From NCBI GenBank assembly GCA_026003195.1, contig BPGU01000001.1, positions 543,398-607,397 of the forward strand: a stretch of DNA of 64,000 nucleotides. Direction: 5' to 3'. The position numbers and the translations under genes were made by a program. Below the pieces are notes generated by a model. The model ran no database searches and had not been told where the DNA came from. It worked only from the letters and a program-made list of their open reading frames with translations. This DNA comes from Armatimonadota bacterium. GTDB taxonomy: Bacteria > Armatimonadota > HRBIN16. Positions 42,456 to 51,213 of the stretch are shown here, in pieces (the first letter of the stretch is position 1; each line of letters opens with the position of its first letter).

Positions 42456-42929
42456 ATGCGCACAGCAGAGAGGCTGTGGCGCCAACGGGTTTGCGCAGTC
42501 TTCCGCAGGAGCGGGGTCAGTTGCAACGATATCGAAGACCTCTGTCAAGAGGTTGCCATATCCTATTTCCGAATTAGGGGAGTAGCACCATGGGACGACA
42601 TCCCCGCTCAACCCTATCTGGTAGCACACCTTCCGACTGGTGTTATCGTGACATGTCCACTACAAGGCAGCGACTTCACGACACCGGACCAGTGGTGCCA
42701 ACGTGTGGTGAATAGCGACTGCGATGGATGGCTGGGCTGCCGTGCTGATTACCTGCGCCAGCGCAACAAGTGCTGGTGGGATATGGAGACGGGGTACTAT
42801 TTGGTCACCTGTGGACAGTGGCGACCTTGGGATTGCTGTTACGAGCAAGAGGCGACTCCTGAACCTCCTTGCCCACGCAACCGATACCAGATATACTGCG
42901 TACCGAACACACCGCAGCAGTGCCCGTAG
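42456..42929 (+). CDS. Cysteine-rich protein with ECF sigma region 2-like N-terminus
   Basis: This 157-residue protein contains 14 Cys. Its first 42 residues read LWRQRVCAVFRRSGVSCN and DIEDLCQEVAISYFRI, matching region 2.1-2.2 of this window's own sigma factor (LWQQHRTAVFR, DAEDLTQDAF). Regions 2.4 and 4 are absent. The rest is Cys/Trp/Pro-rich (CDGWLGCRADYLRQRNKCWW, GYYLVTCGQWRPWDCCYEQ). Its C-terminal 50 residues resemble the tail of the prepilin two genes on. There is no signal peptide. AAGGAGG precedes ATG 42456. Not a recognised family; a fusion or decayed sigma is suggested. Confidence 0.6.
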   Translation: MRTAERLWRQRVCAVFRRSGVSCNDIEDLCQEVAISYFRIRGVAPWDDIPAQPYLVAHLPTGVIVTCPLQGSDFTTPDQWCQRVVNSDCDGWLGCRADYLRQRNKCWWDMETGYYLVTCGQWRPWDCCYEQEATPEPPCPRNRYQIYCVPNTPQQCP

Positions 42930-42949
42930 TTTAGGAGAGGAAAGGGTAT

Positions 42950-43429
42950 ATGAAAGGTATCACGAACTCGCGCAGTATAGAGGGAGGATTATGGGCGCTG
43001 CTTGCGGGCATGGTCGGGCAGTACGGGGGTTACATTGCCTTGCGATTGTCCCAGATCCTCAAGGATTGGCTGATTGCGGTGGTCTCTCATCAGCCACGTG
43101 CCTTTGCCGAAGTGCCGGTAGGCTTCGTTCTGGTGCCCCCTCCTCATATCTGGAATGTCGCAGCCGTTGTAGGAGTAGTCATCGGCTTGGTAGCCTACTG
43201 GATACATACCTCACCTTTAGACTCCTCGGCTCGAAAGCGAAGAAAGCGGTGGTTCAATGTCGCCGTCGTTGCTGCAGGAATACTTTTGGGGCGTGGATTG
43301 AATTTCATCTCTGACTGGCACATTCTGCTGATGGCTTTGGATGACCTCGTCTCGCTGGTCGTTGCTTTATGGCTTACGTGGACGCTCATCGGTTTCACTG
43401 ATATGTTGACTCGGAGGCTGGATAGATGA
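42950..43429 (+). CDS. Four-span membrane protein between a Cys-rich protein and a prepilin
   Basis: The 159-residue protein has about four hydrophobic spans (LWALLAGMVGQYGGYIALRL, WNVAAVVGVVIGLVAYWI, WFNVAVVAAGILLGRGLNF, LVSLVVALWLTWTLIGF) and a basic linker SSARKRRKR. AGGAGAGGAAAGGG is upstream of ATG 42950, and it overlaps the prepilin gene by 4 bases. No family is recognised. Operon position suggests a role in export, processing or anchoring of its neighbours. Confidence 0.6.
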   Translation: MKGITNSRSIEGGLWALLAGMVGQYGGYIALRLSQILKDWLIAVVSHQPRAFAEVPVGFVLVPPPHIWNVAAVVGVVIGLVAYWIHTSPLDSSARKRRKRWFNVAVVAAGILLGRGLNFISDWHILLMALDDLVSLVVALWLTWTLIGFTDMLTRRLDR

Positions 43430-44103
43430 ATCGCGCAGCATTTACTCTTCTGGAACTGCTCATAGTGATAGCCATCATCGCTGGTCTCGCGGCTCTCCTG
43501 CTGTCAGTACTGGCAAGGACGAGACAGCATTCGCTTTCCGTCCCATGCACAAGTAACCTGCGTCAGCTTCAGCTCGCATGGAAGATATACGTTGAAGACT
43601 ACGAGGGCGAGTACCCGTCGATGATCGGTCAGATATTCCCTTACGTACGCAATAAGCAAGTTTTTGTGTGTCCTCTTGATCATTTCGGGGGAGCTTCCCC
43701 GCACGCTACCCGCCGCCTGTCCAGTCCTGTGAGCTACTTCTATCTGCTGAGCGATGACGTCAACTCCCCAAGGCACATTGAGATATTGCGTCGGTACGAC
43801 GCCAACCATACAGTGTTTTACTGCGTTCTGCACGGCACGCCATGCGGAGCATCGGGACTGGGTTTTGCCAAGAACTCCTATGAAGGCAAGGTTCTTGGCG
43901 TGAAAGTGGATGGCAGTGTGCGTACCAAACAGGTAGGGTTTCGTTGCTTCCGACTGCCAGATGGCACTTACCTAGTGAACCGCCCCCCTTGGGATTACGC
44001 AAGCGACGTGCCTTGTCCCCAAGAGCAGCTACGCATGTTCTGCGGAGTGCCAGACGAGTATACACAGGAGATAGAGTGTCCTTGTGGGCAAGTACGTCGG
44101 TAA
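43426..44103 (+). CDS. DUF1559-type prepilin-like protein with Cys/Pro tail
   Basis: The 225-residue protein begins MNRAAFTLLELLIVIAIIAGL, a type IV pilin-like leader with the F-T-L-L-E site cleaved and N-methylated by prepilin peptidase. It continues like DUF1559 proteins (TSNLRQLQLAWKIYVEDYEG, GVKVDGSVRTKQ as the late H...DG region). After residue 170 it has a tail, GTYLVNRPPWDY, VPCPQEQLRMFCGVP, shared with the Cys-rich protein at 42456. That tail is absent from the other DUF1559 protein at 58233. Surface or secretion-linked fibre; exact role unknown. Confidence 0.75.
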   Translation: MNRAAFTLLELLIVIAIIAGLAALLLSVLARTRQHSLSVPCTSNLRQLQLAWKIYVEDYEGEYPSMIGQIFPYVRNKQVFVCPLDHFGGASPHATRRLSSPVSYFYLLSDDVNSPRHIEILRRYDANHTVFYCVLHGTPCGASGLGFAKNSYEGKVLGVKVDGSVRTKQVGFRCFRLPDGTYLVNRPPWDYASDVPCPQEQLRMFCGVPDEYTQEIECPCGQVRR

Positions 44104-44191
44104 TTCCACATCCAGAGCGGATGTGTGCAGGCAAAGCCTAAAGCATCCTTCGCACCTCTGTGTCTTCGTATGAGAGAAGAAAGCATCGCGA

Positions 44192-44221
44192 TTGACTCCC
44201 GTCTTGTTTATCCAGTACAAT
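44192..44221 (+). promoter_or_regulatory. Promoter of the second aldo/keto reductase
   Basis: TTGACT (44192-44197), an 18-base spacer and TACAAT (44216-44221) precede the AAGGAGG ribosome site and ATG at 44252, leaving a leader of about 25 bases. Confidence 0.6.
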
Positions 44222-44251
44222 CTGCGCGGGGGAAAAGAAGGAGGCTTCCCA

Positions 44252-45202
44252 ATGAACTATAAACGTCTGGGCAAAACGGGGCTGTGGGTTTCGGAACTGT
44301 GCATGGGCTGTATGACCTTTGGCGGGGAGGCGGACGAGCAGACCTCCATCGCCATGGTAGAGCGGTGTCTGGACGCAGGCATCAACTTCTTCGACACCGC
44401 CAACGTGTACACAGGCGGACGCTCGGAACAGATTCTGGGCAAAGCGTTGCGCCCGCACCGCGAGAAGGTGGTCATCGCTACCAAAGTGCGCGCCCGTGTC
44501 GCGGAGGGTCCCAACGGCGAGGGGCTGTCGCGTTATCATATCCTGCAGCAGGTGGAAGCCAGCCTGCGCCGCCTGCAAACCGACGTGATTGACCTCTATC
44601 AGGTGCATTCGTGGGATGAGAACACGCCCTTAGAGGAGACGCTGAGCACACTCAACGACCTGGTGCGGCAAGGCAAGGTGCGCTATATCGGTTGCTCTAA
44701 CTTCGCTGCATGGCAGCTGTGCAAAGCGCTGTGGCTCAGCGATAAGCACGACTGGGCGCGGTTTGACAGCATCCAGCCGCGTTACAACCTGATTGACCGC
44801 GTGATAGAGATGGAGCTGTTGCCTCTGTGCCAGACGGAGGGCGTGGGCGTGATGGTTTATAGTCCACTGGCGGGCGGCATTCTGACGGGCAAGTATCGTC
44901 CAGGCGAGCCACCGCCTCCCGGCACCCGCGCCGCTGAGAATAAGTGGTTTCTGGAACGCAGGGCGCAGCCGCATAACATTGAACGGGCACAACGTATTGT
45001 GGAGGTGCTGAAGAGGTTTGACCGCCCGCTGGTGCAGACCGCCATCGCGTGGACGGTCAGCAACCCGGCGGTGACCTGCGCCATTATCGGCGCGCGCCAC
45101 ATGGAGCAGCTGAACCTGATTTTGGACGGTTGGAGCGGACCACTACCGCCGGAGGAGAAAGCGATCCTGGACGAGGCGAGTGCGCTACCGCCTTTGAACT
45201 AG
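44252..45202 (+). CDS. Aldo/keto reductase, YhdN/PLP-associated type
   Basis: The 316-residue AKR reads NYKRLGKTGLWVSELCMGCMTFGG, INFFDTANVYTGGRSEQILG (catalytic Asp/Tyr), VIDLYQVHSWDENTP (His) and GKVRYIGCSNFAAWQL. It has the C-terminal NADPH-site segment AIIGARHMEQLN. Length and motifs fit the class that reduces small aldehydes and ketones. GGAGG precedes ATG 44252. Its stop overlaps the proC stop (convergent). Only moderate similarity to the AKR at 41336 is visible, so it is not a recent duplicate. Confidence 0.9.
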   Translation: MNYKRLGKTGLWVSELCMGCMTFGGEADEQTSIAMVERCLDAGINFFDTANVYTGGRSEQILGKALRPHREKVVIATKVRARVAEGPNGEGLSRYHILQQVEASLRRLQTDVIDLYQVHSWDENTPLEETLSTLNDLVRQGKVRYIGCSNFAAWQLCKALWLSDKHDWARFDSIQPRYNLIDRVIEMELLPLCQTEGVGVMVYSPLAGGILTGKYRPGEPPPPGTRAAENKWFLERRAQPHNIERAQRIVEVLKRFDRPLVQTAIAWTVSNPAVTCAIIGARHMEQLNLILDGWSGPLPPEEKAILDEASALPPLN

Positions 45203-46011
45203 GACAGCTCGTTTGCCCTTTCAATCGCAGCGGCGACTGCTTCAATCAGTGCAGAGCGCACGCCTGCCCGCTCCATGACGACCAGCGCGGCGATGGTGGT
45301 TCCCGCTGGAGTGGTGACCATATCCTTCAGCTGGGCGGGATGCATTCCCGTCTCCAGCACCATCTTCGCCGCGCCCAGCAGGGTTTGCGCTGCGAGAAAC
45401 GTGGCGATGTCACGCGGTAGCCCTGCGCGTACGCCCCCGTCCGACAGCGCCTCAATCATCAGGTAGGCGTAGGCAGGACCGCTTCCGCTGATAGCGGTGA
45501 CCGCGTTCAGCAGGTGTTCCTCCACCTCCACCGCCTCGCCGAAAGAGGTGAAAATCTCATGTGCAGCAGTGGCATGCTCTTCGGTGGCATAGCGACCGCG
45601 TGAGTACGCAGCTGCTCCCGCTCCCACGATGGCACAGGTGTTGGGCATCGCGCGGATAACGGGCGTACCGGAAGGTAGCAAGTCCTCGATACGGGAGATA
45701 GGCACGCCCGCTGCGATGGAGAGGACCAGCTTGTCCGGCGTAATCACCCCCGAAATCTCTTCTACTACATCGTGGATCAGGTACGGCTTCACACACAGCA
45801 TCACGATGTCCGCCTGCCTCGCTGCTTCCACGTTAGATGGCGCGGAGCGGATGCCCAGCTCCCGAACCAGCGCTTCCACCTTCTCGCGATGCACATCGGT
45901 GGCAATAATCTGCTCCGGCTGCACCGCTTTTGCCTTCAGCAGCCCGCGACAGGTGGCGGAACCCATTGCTCCCGTGCCGATCACTGCTATGGTTTTACCC
46001 TTCAGACTCAC
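45199..46011 (-). CDS. proC: Pyrroline-5-carboxylate reductase
   Basis: ProC reduces 1-pyrroline-5-carboxylate to proline. The 270-residue protein has the Rossmann start TIAVIGTGAMGSATCRGLL and the C-terminal signature GSGPAYAYLMIEALSDGGVRAGLPRD ending TPAGTTIAALVVME. The GTG start 46011 overlaps the sepF stop by 4 bases. The yggS-sepF-proC order is known from several phyla. Here it is downstream of phoU, apparently in one transcription unit. Confidence 0.93.
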   Translation of the reverse strand: MSLKGKTIAVIGTGAMGSATCRGLLKAKAVQPEQIIATDVHREKVEALVRELGIRSAPSNVEAARQADIVMLCVKPYLIHDVVEEISGVITPDKLVLSIAAGVPISRIEDLLPSGTPVIRAMPNTCAIVGAGAAAYSRGRYATEEHATAAHEIFTSFGEAVEVEEHLLNAVTAISGSGPAYAYLMIEALSDGGVRAGLPRDIATFLAAQTLLGAAKMVLETGMHPAQLKDMVTTPAGTTIAALVVMERAGVRSALIEAVAAAIERANELS

Positions 46012-46415
46012 CGCTCGCGTTCACTCCATGCCCCGTTATGGAAATCGTCCACGCTGCTCATCTCCACCTGCACATTGGCAGGGGCGAACAGGAACACCTG
46101 CTCATGCACACGCTCCACCGTGCCCTCCAGCGCGTACACCACACCCATCAGGAAGTCTACCACCCGCTCGCGTACGCGGGCGTCCGCATACTGGAAGTTC
46201 ACCAGTTGCTGGTGTCCCGCTTTCAATCCGTCAGCGGCACGGCGAGCGTCCTCCATCGTACGGGCATGCAGCACGTTCACCCGCTGGGCGGGGCGAGTGT
46301 GCAGGCGAATGACCGTGCCGCCGTCCTCCTCTTCTTCCTCAGCTGTGCCAAACAGACGTCCCTTGAGCCGTAACCACCAGGAACGGCTTTCCTCTTCCTC
46401 AAATGGTTCCTGCAC
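46008..46415 (-). CDS. sepF: Cell division protein SepF
   Basis: SepF anchors and bundles FtsZ at the division site. The 135-residue protein has an acidic N-terminal part with an amphipathic helix (WWLRLKGRLFG) and the C-terminal SepF fold (GTVIRLHTRPAQRVNVLHARTMEDARRAADGL, RRVVDFLMGVVYALEGTVERVHEQVFLFAP). GTG 46415 follows GGAGGTGA. It lies 14 bases after yggS and overlaps proC. Confidence 0.92.
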   Translation of the reverse strand: MQEPFEEEESRSWWLRLKGRLFGTAEEEEEDGGTVIRLHTRPAQRVNVLHARTMEDARRAADGLKAGHQQLVNFQYADARVRERVVDFLMGVVYALEGTVERVHEQVFLFAPANVQVEMSSVDDFHNGAWSERER

Positions 46416-46429
46416 CGGTTCACCTCCTC

Positions 46430-47107
46430 TTACACGCGCGGACCGAAAATCGCCGTGCCGATACGCACCATGGTCGCCCCCTCTTCAATGGCGACCTCAT
46501 AATCCTGTGTCATTCCCATAGACAGGTGCACACGACAAGCTTCAGGTAGATTCTCAAACAGGCGACGCAGTTCGGCGAAATAGGGACGTGCCTGCTCCGC
46601 CTCTTGCACGAGAGGAGCCATGCCCATCAACCCCTCCAGCTGCACGTAGGGCAGCTGGGCGATGCACTCTGCCAGCAGGAGTACTTCTTCGGGCGGCACT
46701 CCGTACTTTTGAGGCTCACGCGAGATGTTCACCTCAATCAACACACGCTGACGCTTTCCCGCCACCTGTGCACGCCGGTCTATCTCCTGTGCCAGCTCCT
46801 CGTCGTCTACGGTGTGTATCCACTCAAAAAGGGGCACTACCCCCCGCGCCTTGTTTTTCTGCAGATGCCCGATGAAATGCCAGTGCACTGGAGCCTGTAT
46901 ACACGGGATTTTCTCACGCGCTTCTTGATAATAATTCTCTCCAAAGTGATCGATTCCTGCAGCGATAGCCTGCTCGATACGGGCGACGTCTACCGTTTTG
47001 GATACAGCGATCAGAGTCACCTCTTCCGGTTTGCGTCCCGCACGTTCACACGCCCGGGCAATGCGTTCGCGCACGGTAGCCACATTGTGCGCGATATCGG
47101 TGTTCAT
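46430..47107 (-). CDS. PLP homeostasis protein YggS
   Basis: YggS-family proteins bind PLP and keep its free level in balance; in some Gram-positive and cyanobacterial genomes the gene lies next to sepF. The 225-residue protein has the PLP lysine in TLIAVSKTVDV, HFGENYYQEAREKI, HFIGHLQKNKA and LSMGMTQDYEVAIEEGATMVRIG. ATG 47107 overlaps the phoU stop by 4 bases; upstream residues of the open frame are not conserved. Confidence 0.92.
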   Translation of the reverse strand: MNTDIAHNVATVRERIARACERAGRKPEEVTLIAVSKTVDVARIEQAIAAGIDHFGENYYQEAREKIPCIQAPVHWHFIGHLQKNKARGVVPLFEWIHTVDDEELAQEIDRRAQVAGKRQRVLIEVNISREPQKYGVPPEEVLLLAECIAQLPYVQLEGLMGMAPLVQEAEQARPYFAELRRLFENLPEACRVHLSMGMTQDYEVAIEEGATMVRIGTAIFGPRV

Positions 47108-47826
47108 GGTGCAGTCGTCTCGTCTCCGTTGTTGTTTTCTTCGGGGACGTATTCGCCCCGGTGGCTCACCGCGAGCTGCCGCAACACGCCGGTTTCCACG
47201 AACACCACGCGCTCCGCGACGTTCACGGCGTGGTCCGCGCACCGCTCCAGATAGTAGATAACGAGCAACATGGTGGTCGCTGCTTCGAGATTTTCGGGGT
47301 TCATCTGCGTCGCCGCGATAATGGCACGGCGCATTCGACGGTAGAGTTTGTCTACCTCGTTATCCATTTCGCACACGTCGTACGCCCGCTCGATGTCATG
47401 CTGTGTAAACGACTCCAGCCCACCTCGAATCATTTCGCAGACCTTCCGTTTCATCAGGGGAACGTCCACCAGAGAGATAACATGCGGATAGTCTTTCAGA
47501 CTAATTGTCGCCTTAGCGATGTCCACCGAGTGGTCGCCAATGCGTTCGAGGTCGGTGATGGTCTTGAGCACCGTGCCGATGAGGCGCAGGTCACGTGCCA
47601 TCGGTTGTTGCAGAGCCAGCAAGCGCAGGCAGTGCATCTCGATGCTCACGTCCATCTCATCCACTTCATCATCACGGCGGACAATCTGCTTGGCGAGTTC
47701 CTCATCGCGATGGCACAGGGACTGTACCGCCTGGTCGAGCATCTGCTCGACGAAGCTGCCCATTTCGAGCAGCTCGTTTTGAAGCAGCTGCAATTCCTCG
47801 TCGAAGGCATGGCGTACGACGGTCAT
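47104..47826 (-). CDS. phoU: Phosphate signalling protein PhoU
   Basis: PhoU links the Pst transporter to the histidine kinase of the phosphate response and prevents excess uptake. The 240-residue two-bundle helical protein has repeated metal-binding patterns: DLERIGDHSVDIAK and YLERCADHAVNVAE, each an E/D-x-x-D pair. GAAGGAG precedes ATG 47826. A possible extra promoter with TATAAT at 47885-47880 lies 54 bases upstream. It overlaps yggS by 4 bases. Confidence 0.95.
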   Translation of the reverse strand: MTVVRHAFDEELQLLQNELLEMGSFVEQMLDQAVQSLCHRDEELAKQIVRRDDEVDEMDVSIEMHCLRLLALQQPMARDLRLIGTVLKTITDLERIGDHSVDIAKATISLKDYPHVISLVDVPLMKRKVCEMIRGGLESFTQHDIERAYDVCEMDNEVDKLYRRMRRAIIAATQMNPENLEAATTMLLVIYYLERCADHAVNVAERVVFVETGVLRQLAVSHRGEYVPEENNNGDETTAP

Positions 47827-47879
47827 GGTTCCAATCTTCTCCTTCCTTTTCCGCGCCGGTGATCGGACTGGTAAACTAC

Positions 47880-47885
47880 ATTATA
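47880..47885 (-). promoter_or_regulatory. Possible internal -10 before phoU
   Basis: A perfect TATAAT on the minus strand occurs in the 98-base gap between the phosphoesterase and phoU. No good -35 lies 16-18 bases upstream (best is TTTTCT-like), so it is a weak candidate for separate expression of phoU-yggS-sepF-proC. Confidence 0.35.
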
Positions 47886-47924
47886 TATTATTCCACGCAG
47901 AAAACGGTAGAGAAGCACTTTCCC

Positions 47925-49469
47925 TCAGCGCACGGAGAGGATTCGGCAATCGCTCCACGTTCGCCCAAACATGTCGGTTGTTCTCACCTGCAAAACGTGG
48001 GTTCCACGGGGCAGACTCGGGGGAAGGTTTGCTGCCCACAAGTGAGGGGAGTTCATCAGACCCGGCAGCTTTCGCCCCGGCAGGGTATACTGCTCTTCCA
48101 TCTTCTTCATCTGAGCATAGGCGGGGTCGGCTTCCTGCACACGAGTCATCGGTATCCACTCGCCCTCTTCTCCCACACGCATCTCCACGCGCGACTTTTC
48201 CGAACCGAAGAAAACGTTTACCAGCACTCGGGTGTTGCCTGTCTCACTGGCAGGGACGGTGTCCGGGGCATAGATGTTCATCTGGTAACCGTCTGGGCGG
48301 CGGGCGGCTTTATAGCGAATGGTGTAGCGATTACCATGGAACTCTGCTATCAGATAGCCGTTGGGTGCGCCGTCGCGCATGGTGGTGTGCGGAATGCCCT
48401 CCGGATCGGGAACGCCAGTCCACCAGCTGCCACACGTAGTGACCGCGTTCACATGGTGGTGTGGGCGCGAACCCTTCCAGCCCTGTTCGCGGGTGAGGAA
48501 CAAGTGGGTCTGGATATGCGTATGTGCCGAGAAAGAGAGCGTATGCGGGAAAGGTGCGAGCATATCAAACAGCTCCTTGCGCTCCGTCTCGGGCAGTTCG
48601 ACAAGGGGGATGTGCATGAGCAACACCACCAGGCGGGTGCGGGGTATATGACGCAGGTAGTTGCGAACAAATGCCAGCTGCTTCTCGCCTAAGCCGGCTT
48701 TGTACCTCCCGTTTTGCATGTCCACGTTATCCAGCACGATAAAACAGACTTGCCCGTACTCGAAAGCATAGTAAGGCGTTCCGTAGGCGCGCTCAAAGGT
48801 CTCATCGGAAAGCCTATCCTCGGCGCTATCAAAGTTCATGTCGTGGTTGCCCATCACAGGATACCAGGGAATACCTATCTGAGCCATCACCTGGTTCAAA
48901 GGCTCAAACATCTGCAGTCCATCAAAGACGATATCGCCCAGTATCGTGGCGAACGCCGCTTGTCGGAAGCCTACCAGCTCCCGAACGATGTCGTAAGCGA
49001 AGTAGCCCAGGTCTTGCATATCACGAACCTGGCTATCTCCCATGAGGATGGCGGTGAAGCGGTCGGACTCGCGGTGGGGAACCAGCGCGAAATCCACAGA
49101 CTCGGGGAGGTCTCCGGTCGGTGGGACACCCGCATAGCGGAGCTTTGGGGAGCCGTTCGGCTTGTGAATATAGTAGTGCTGGGGCAGGTTATCCTCGTTC
49201 AGGGGCACCTGCCAACCGCGCGGTTTGATGACGAAGAGGATGGTGTCGTCGTCTACAGGCAGCCGATATCTTCCTTGCCTGTCGGTGCGAACGACCTCGC
49301 GCTGGTTAGACACCAGCACATTGGCAATGCCCGGCTCTCCTACGTCGCGGATACCGTTGCGGTTCATATCATGGAACACAACCCCTGTTGCCAGCCTCTG
49401 CGCCTGCGCCGACAACGCCAGCAAGAGCCACAGTACCGCTATCGTATAGCCAACAACACGTCTGTACAT
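47925..49469 (-). CDS. Secreted calcineurin-like phosphoesterase inside the pst operon
   Basis: The 514-residue protein has a signal peptide, an N-terminal SdrD-B-like calcium-binding domain (FHDMNRNGIRDVGEPGI), and a metallophosphoesterase core: AILMGDSQVRD, TILGDIVFDG, PVMGNHDMN, LLMHIPL and FSAHTHIQTH, which supply the two-metal ligands. A beta-rich C-terminal domain follows. GGAGGAG precedes ATG 49469. It is placed between pstB and phoU, so it probably releases phosphate from organic esters under starvation (inference). Confidence 0.85.
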   Translation of the reverse strand: MYRRVVGYTIAVLWLLLALSAQAQRLATGVVFHDMNRNGIRDVGEPGIANVLVSNQREVVRTDRQGRYRLPVDDDTILFVIKPRGWQVPLNEDNLPQHYYIHKPNGSPKLRYAGVPPTGDLPESVDFALVPHRESDRFTAILMGDSQVRDMQDLGYFAYDIVRELVGFRQAAFATILGDIVFDGLQMFEPLNQVMAQIGIPWYPVMGNHDMNFDSAEDRLSDETFERAYGTPYYAFEYGQVCFIVLDNVDMQNGRYKAGLGEKQLAFVRNYLRHIPRTRLVVLLMHIPLVELPETERKELFDMLAPFPHTLSFSAHTHIQTHLFLTREQGWKGSRPHHHVNAVTTCGSWWTGVPDPEGIPHTTMRDGAPNGYLIAEFHGNRYTIRYKAARRPDGYQMNIYAPDTVPASETGNTRVLVNVFFGSEKSRVEMRVGEEGEWIPMTRVQEADPAYAQMKKMEEQYTLPGRKLPGLMNSPHLWAANLPPSLPRGTHVLQVRTTDMFGRTWSDCRILSVR

Positions 49470-49486
49470 CGTGTGTTCTCCTCCGT

Positions 49487-50287
49487 TTATCCGAACCGTC
49501 CACGAATGTAGTCTTCGGTCTCGCGCCGCTCCGGGTTGGTAAATATCTTAGCGGTTTCGCCGAACTCGTATAGCTCTCCTTTGTAGAAAAAGCCTGTGTA
49601 CTGGCTGACACGCGCCGCCTGTTGCATGTTATGCGTGACGATGACAATGGTATACCGGCTTTTCAGTTCCTGCATCAGCTCCTCGATGCGGAAGGTTGCA
49701 GTGGGGTCCAGTGCAGAAGCAGGTTCATCCATGAGCAGCACTTCCGGCTCCACTGCCAGCACTCGCGCGATGCACAACCTCTGTTGTTGCCCACCCGACA
49801 AAGCCAGCGCGGACTGTCGGAGTTTGTCCTTTACCTCATCCCACAGTGCCGCCTGTCGAAGGCTTCGCTCGACGATCTCATTCAGGACGCTACGCCGACG
49901 GATGCCGTGTATGCGAGGTCCGTAAGCCACGTTATCGTAAATAGACATGGGGAAGGGGTTAGGACGCTGAAACACCATGCCCACGCGCCGCCGTAAAGCC
50001 ACCACATCCGTGCGCGGGTCGTTCACGTCCTTTCCGTCCAGCAGTACCGAGCCTTCCACCCGCGCGCCTTCGATCAGGTCGTTCATCCGGTTGAGGCAAC
50101 GTAAAAAGGTGGACTTCCCGCAGCCCGAAGGACCGATCAGTGCCGTGATATGATTGGGTAGGATGTCCAGGTTCACATCCTTGATGGCGTGAAAGCTGTC
50201 GTAGTAGACATTGAGTTGACGCGTACTGATTTTGGGTTGAGGCGGCGCACTCACTTCCTCGCGCCGCGGGAACACCACGGTTGCCAT
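49487..50287 (-). CDS. pstB: Phosphate ABC transporter ATP-binding protein
   Basis: PstB powers high-affinity phosphate uptake. The 266-residue ATPase has Walker [10 protein letters not shown], signature LSGGQQQRL, Walker [13 protein letters not shown] and the switch His in [15 protein letters not shown] 50287 follows GGAGG at 8 bases. A second candidate is ATG 50350 (GAGGTG upstream, adding 21 residues), which starts 5 bases after the pstA stop. Neither can be excluded; the shorter begins nearer the usual N-terminus. Confidence 0.95.
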   Translation of the reverse strand: MATVVFPRREEVSAPPQPKISTRQLNVYYDSFHAIKDVNLDILPNHITALIGPSGCGKSTFLRCLNRMNDLIEGARVEGSVLLDGKDVNDPRTDVVALRRRVGMVFQRPNPFPMSIYDNVAYGPRIHGIRRRSVLNEIVERSLRQAALWDEVKDKLRQSALALSGGQQQRLCIARVLAVEPEVLLMDEPASALDPTATFRIEELMQELKSRYTIVIVTHNMQQAARVSQYTGFFYKGELYEFGETAKIFTNPERRETEDYIRGRFG

Positions 50288-50355
50288 GGATACATCCTCC
50301 CGCATCAACAGCTCAGGTTGGACATTCAGGGGAGAAACACCTTCTTTCATCCCTG

Positions 50356-51213
50356 TCACCTCAACGCATGGTAGCGTTCGCGAGTGGAGACTCGCGCGAT
50401 GACGTTCAGCACCAGCACCACCAAAATCAGTATCAGTGCCGCTGCCCATGCCTGACGGTGCCAGTTGGTATAAGGCGACTTGGCGTACTCGTAAATCTGA
50501 GTGGGCAAGTTCGCCATGGGACGATCCAGGTAGAAGTTCCAGAAACGGTTGCCCAGTGCCGTGAAGAGCAGGGGCGCAGCTTCCCCAAAGGCACGCGCCA
50601 GAGCCAGCATCACACCGGTAACAATTCCCCCCCGTGCCGCCAGCAAGACCACACTCCACATCGTGCGAGCGTAGGTGGCGCCTAGTCCCAGCGACGCTTC
50701 CCGCATCGCATGGGGCACGGCGCGGACCATCTCCTCCGTAGTGCGAGCAATCATCGGAATCATGATGAACGACAGCGCCACGCCTCCCGCCAGCGCAGAA
50801 AACGAACGCATGGGTACTACCAGCAGAGCCCACACCGAGACGCCAATAACGATGCTGGGCACTCCGTTGAGCACGTCCGCCATGAACCGCACCAGCTGCG
50901 CATAGCGCGTCCGTCCAAACTCTGCCAGGTACACCCCTGCGCCCACTCCGACCGGCAGCGAAAGGAGAAGAGCAAGCCCTACCATGTAGAAGCTGCCCAC
51001 AATAGCGTTTGCCATGCCACCTCCCGCCTCACCCGGCGCTTTGGGCAGGCTGGTCAGGAACTCGAGATTCAGCGAGCGGATACCGTTCACCAGCAGGTAT
51101 GCGAGAATGATGAACACCGGTGCCATCACAATGACCGCGCACACACCGGTGAGGGCGAGCGAAATCGCATTGATCCACCTGCGCCACAGCTCGTGAATGG
51201 CTGAGACACGCAT
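50356..51213 (-). CDS. pstA: Phosphate ABC transporter permease PstA
   Basis: The 285-residue membrane permease has six spans. It has the family EAA-like loop [20 protein letters not shown] and the second conserved segment [20 protein letters not shown] 51213 overlaps the pstC stop by one base. Partners PstC, PstB and PstS are adjacent. Confidence 0.93.
   Translation of the reverse strand: MRVSAIHELWRRWINAISLALTGVCAVIVMAPVFIILAYLLVNGIRSLNLEFLTSLPKAPGEAGGGMANAIVGSFYMVGLALLLSLPVGVGAGVYLAEFGRTRYAQLVRFMADVLNGVPSIVIGVSVWALLVVPMRSFSALAGGVALSFIMIPMIARTTEEMVRAVPHAMREASLGLGATYARTMWSVVLLAARGGIVTGVMLALARAFGEAAPLLFTALGNRFWNFYLDRPMANLPTQIYEYAKSPYTNWHRQAWAAALILILVVLVLNVIARVSTRERYHALR

Noticed and set aside
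42312-42629. 105-residue minus-strand ORF over the start of the Cys-rich gene
   Set aside because: No ribosome site or motif; it overlaps the plus-strand gene, which is supported by AAGGAGG and by the shared tail.
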